A stretch of 5,801 bases of DNA, taken from NCBI RefSeq assembly GCF_020829685.1, contig NZ_JAIVFR010000455.1, forward strand, positions 1 to 5,801. The letters run 5' to 3'. This DNA comes from Nostoc sp. CHAB 5715. GTDB taxonomy: Bacteria; Cyanobacteriota; Cyanobacteriia; Cyanobacteriales; Nostocaceae. The notes beneath the pieces are model-generated. The model was not told the DNA's origin. It did not search any database and worked only from the letters and a program-made list of their open reading frames with translations. Both the position numbers and the translations under genes were made by a program. This document shows, piece after piece, positions 5,554-5,801 of this stretch; the stretch's first letter is position 1, and each line of letters opens with the position of its first letter.

Positions 5554-5654
5554 GGGACTTCCAAAAAATAAATTATTCTATTTTCGTAGGGTGCGTTAGG
5601 TAGAACATCGTAACGCACCTTACTAATTTGATATTTTTGTAATTTGAAGTCCCC
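5554..5654. mobile_element. MITE-like palindromic element (~100 bp), TA-flanked
   Basis: The ends are inverted repeats: GGGACTTC (5554-5561) and GAAGTCCC (5646-5653). The centre is a long hairpin, GTAGGGTGCGTTA (5586-5598) against TAACGCACCTTAC (5611-5623), 13 bp with one G-T wobble around a 12-base loop. The AT-rich arms between ends and centre are also roughly complementary. A TA dinucleotide flanks each side (5552-5553 and 5655-5656), as expected for elements mobilised by IS630/Tc1-type transposases. No transposase is encoded. GTGCGTTA...TAACGCAC hairpins are, from memory, very common in Nostoc genomes. Confidence 0.6.
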
Positions 5655-5661
5655 TATGGGT

Positions 5662-5729
5662 CAATACAATTCAGTTAAGCATTTCTTTCTTCTCTTCCTT
5701 TGCGTCCTTGGCGTCCTTGGCGGTTCGTT
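5662..5729 (+). repeat. Long direct repeat, copy 2 of 2
   Basis: Same orientation and about 60 of 63 aligned bases identical to 971-1033; this copy is 5 bases longer, through an extra CTTC-like stretch and one extra C in GCGTCCTTGGCGTCCTTGG. It starts 8 bases after the MITE-like element. Confidence 0.85.
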
Positions 5730-5801
5730 TCCTTATATATTTTTCACGACTCATTTAGGATTTTTACATATATCTCTGTATCAGTTCTAACTTTCGCAAA
5801 T

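Larger units (their letters stand above)
5484..5801. other. Intergenic region upstream of the 192-aa gene, repeat-bearing
   Basis: 318 bp with no open frame worth calling. It contains the MITE-like palindrome at 5554-5654 and the second long direct repeat at 5662-5729. From 5730 to the right edge the sequence is AT-rich and I see no recognisable signal; it may be the upstream region of a gene beyond the window. No strong promoter for the 192-residue gene is visible. Confidence 0.7.

Overview
This window looks like chromosomal or plasmid DNA of a filamentous, heterocyst-type cyanobacterium (Nostoc/Anabaena group). The evidence is two copies of the HIP1 octamer GCGATCGC, AT-rich intergenic DNA packed with small repeats, a heptanucleotide tandem repeat of the STRR type, and a large WD40 protein of the kind common in these genomes. 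The genus is an inference from sequence style.

Layout: positions 1-658 hold the 5' part of a minus-strand gene that runs off the left edge. It encodes an N-terminal metal-binding-like (HMA-like) domain without cysteines, joined to the start of what looks like a PAP2 phosphatase. Positions 659-1324 are a repeat-rich spacer with inverted copies of TTGGGTT-type repeats, a nested 26-bp insert and strong hairpins, one of which looks like an intrinsic terminator for the gene to its right. Positions 1325-1966 (minus) encode a 213-residue protein with a cysteine-less HMA-like domain. Positions 1967-2543 are a divergent spacer with heptamer repeats and a candidate promoter. Positions 2544-4895 (plus) encode a 783-residue protein with an unassigned ~490-residue N-terminal region and a C-terminal seven-bladed WD40 propeller. 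Positions 4905-5483 (minus) encode a 192-residue membrane-anchored protein, again with a cysteine-less HMA-like domain, ending convergently 9 bp from the WD40 gene. Positions 5484-5801 are a spacer holding a ~100-bp MITE-like palindrome and a second copy of a repeat already present at 971-1033.

How the genes fit together: three minus-strand genes share one divergent HMA-like fold, recognised by an N-terminal R-[ILV]-R-x-[KR/R]-[VI]-like strand and a later (G/A)-(S/N)-(IL)-V-I strand. None has the CxxC metal ligand. In other genomes such domains tend to accompany P-type ATPases or other membrane proteins, so a membrane-associated module is plausible, but its substrate cannot be read from the window. 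The WD40 gene sits on the opposite strand between two of these genes and may be an unrelated neighbour. A direct repeat (971-1033 and 5662-5729) brackets the 213-residue, WD40 and 192-residue genes.
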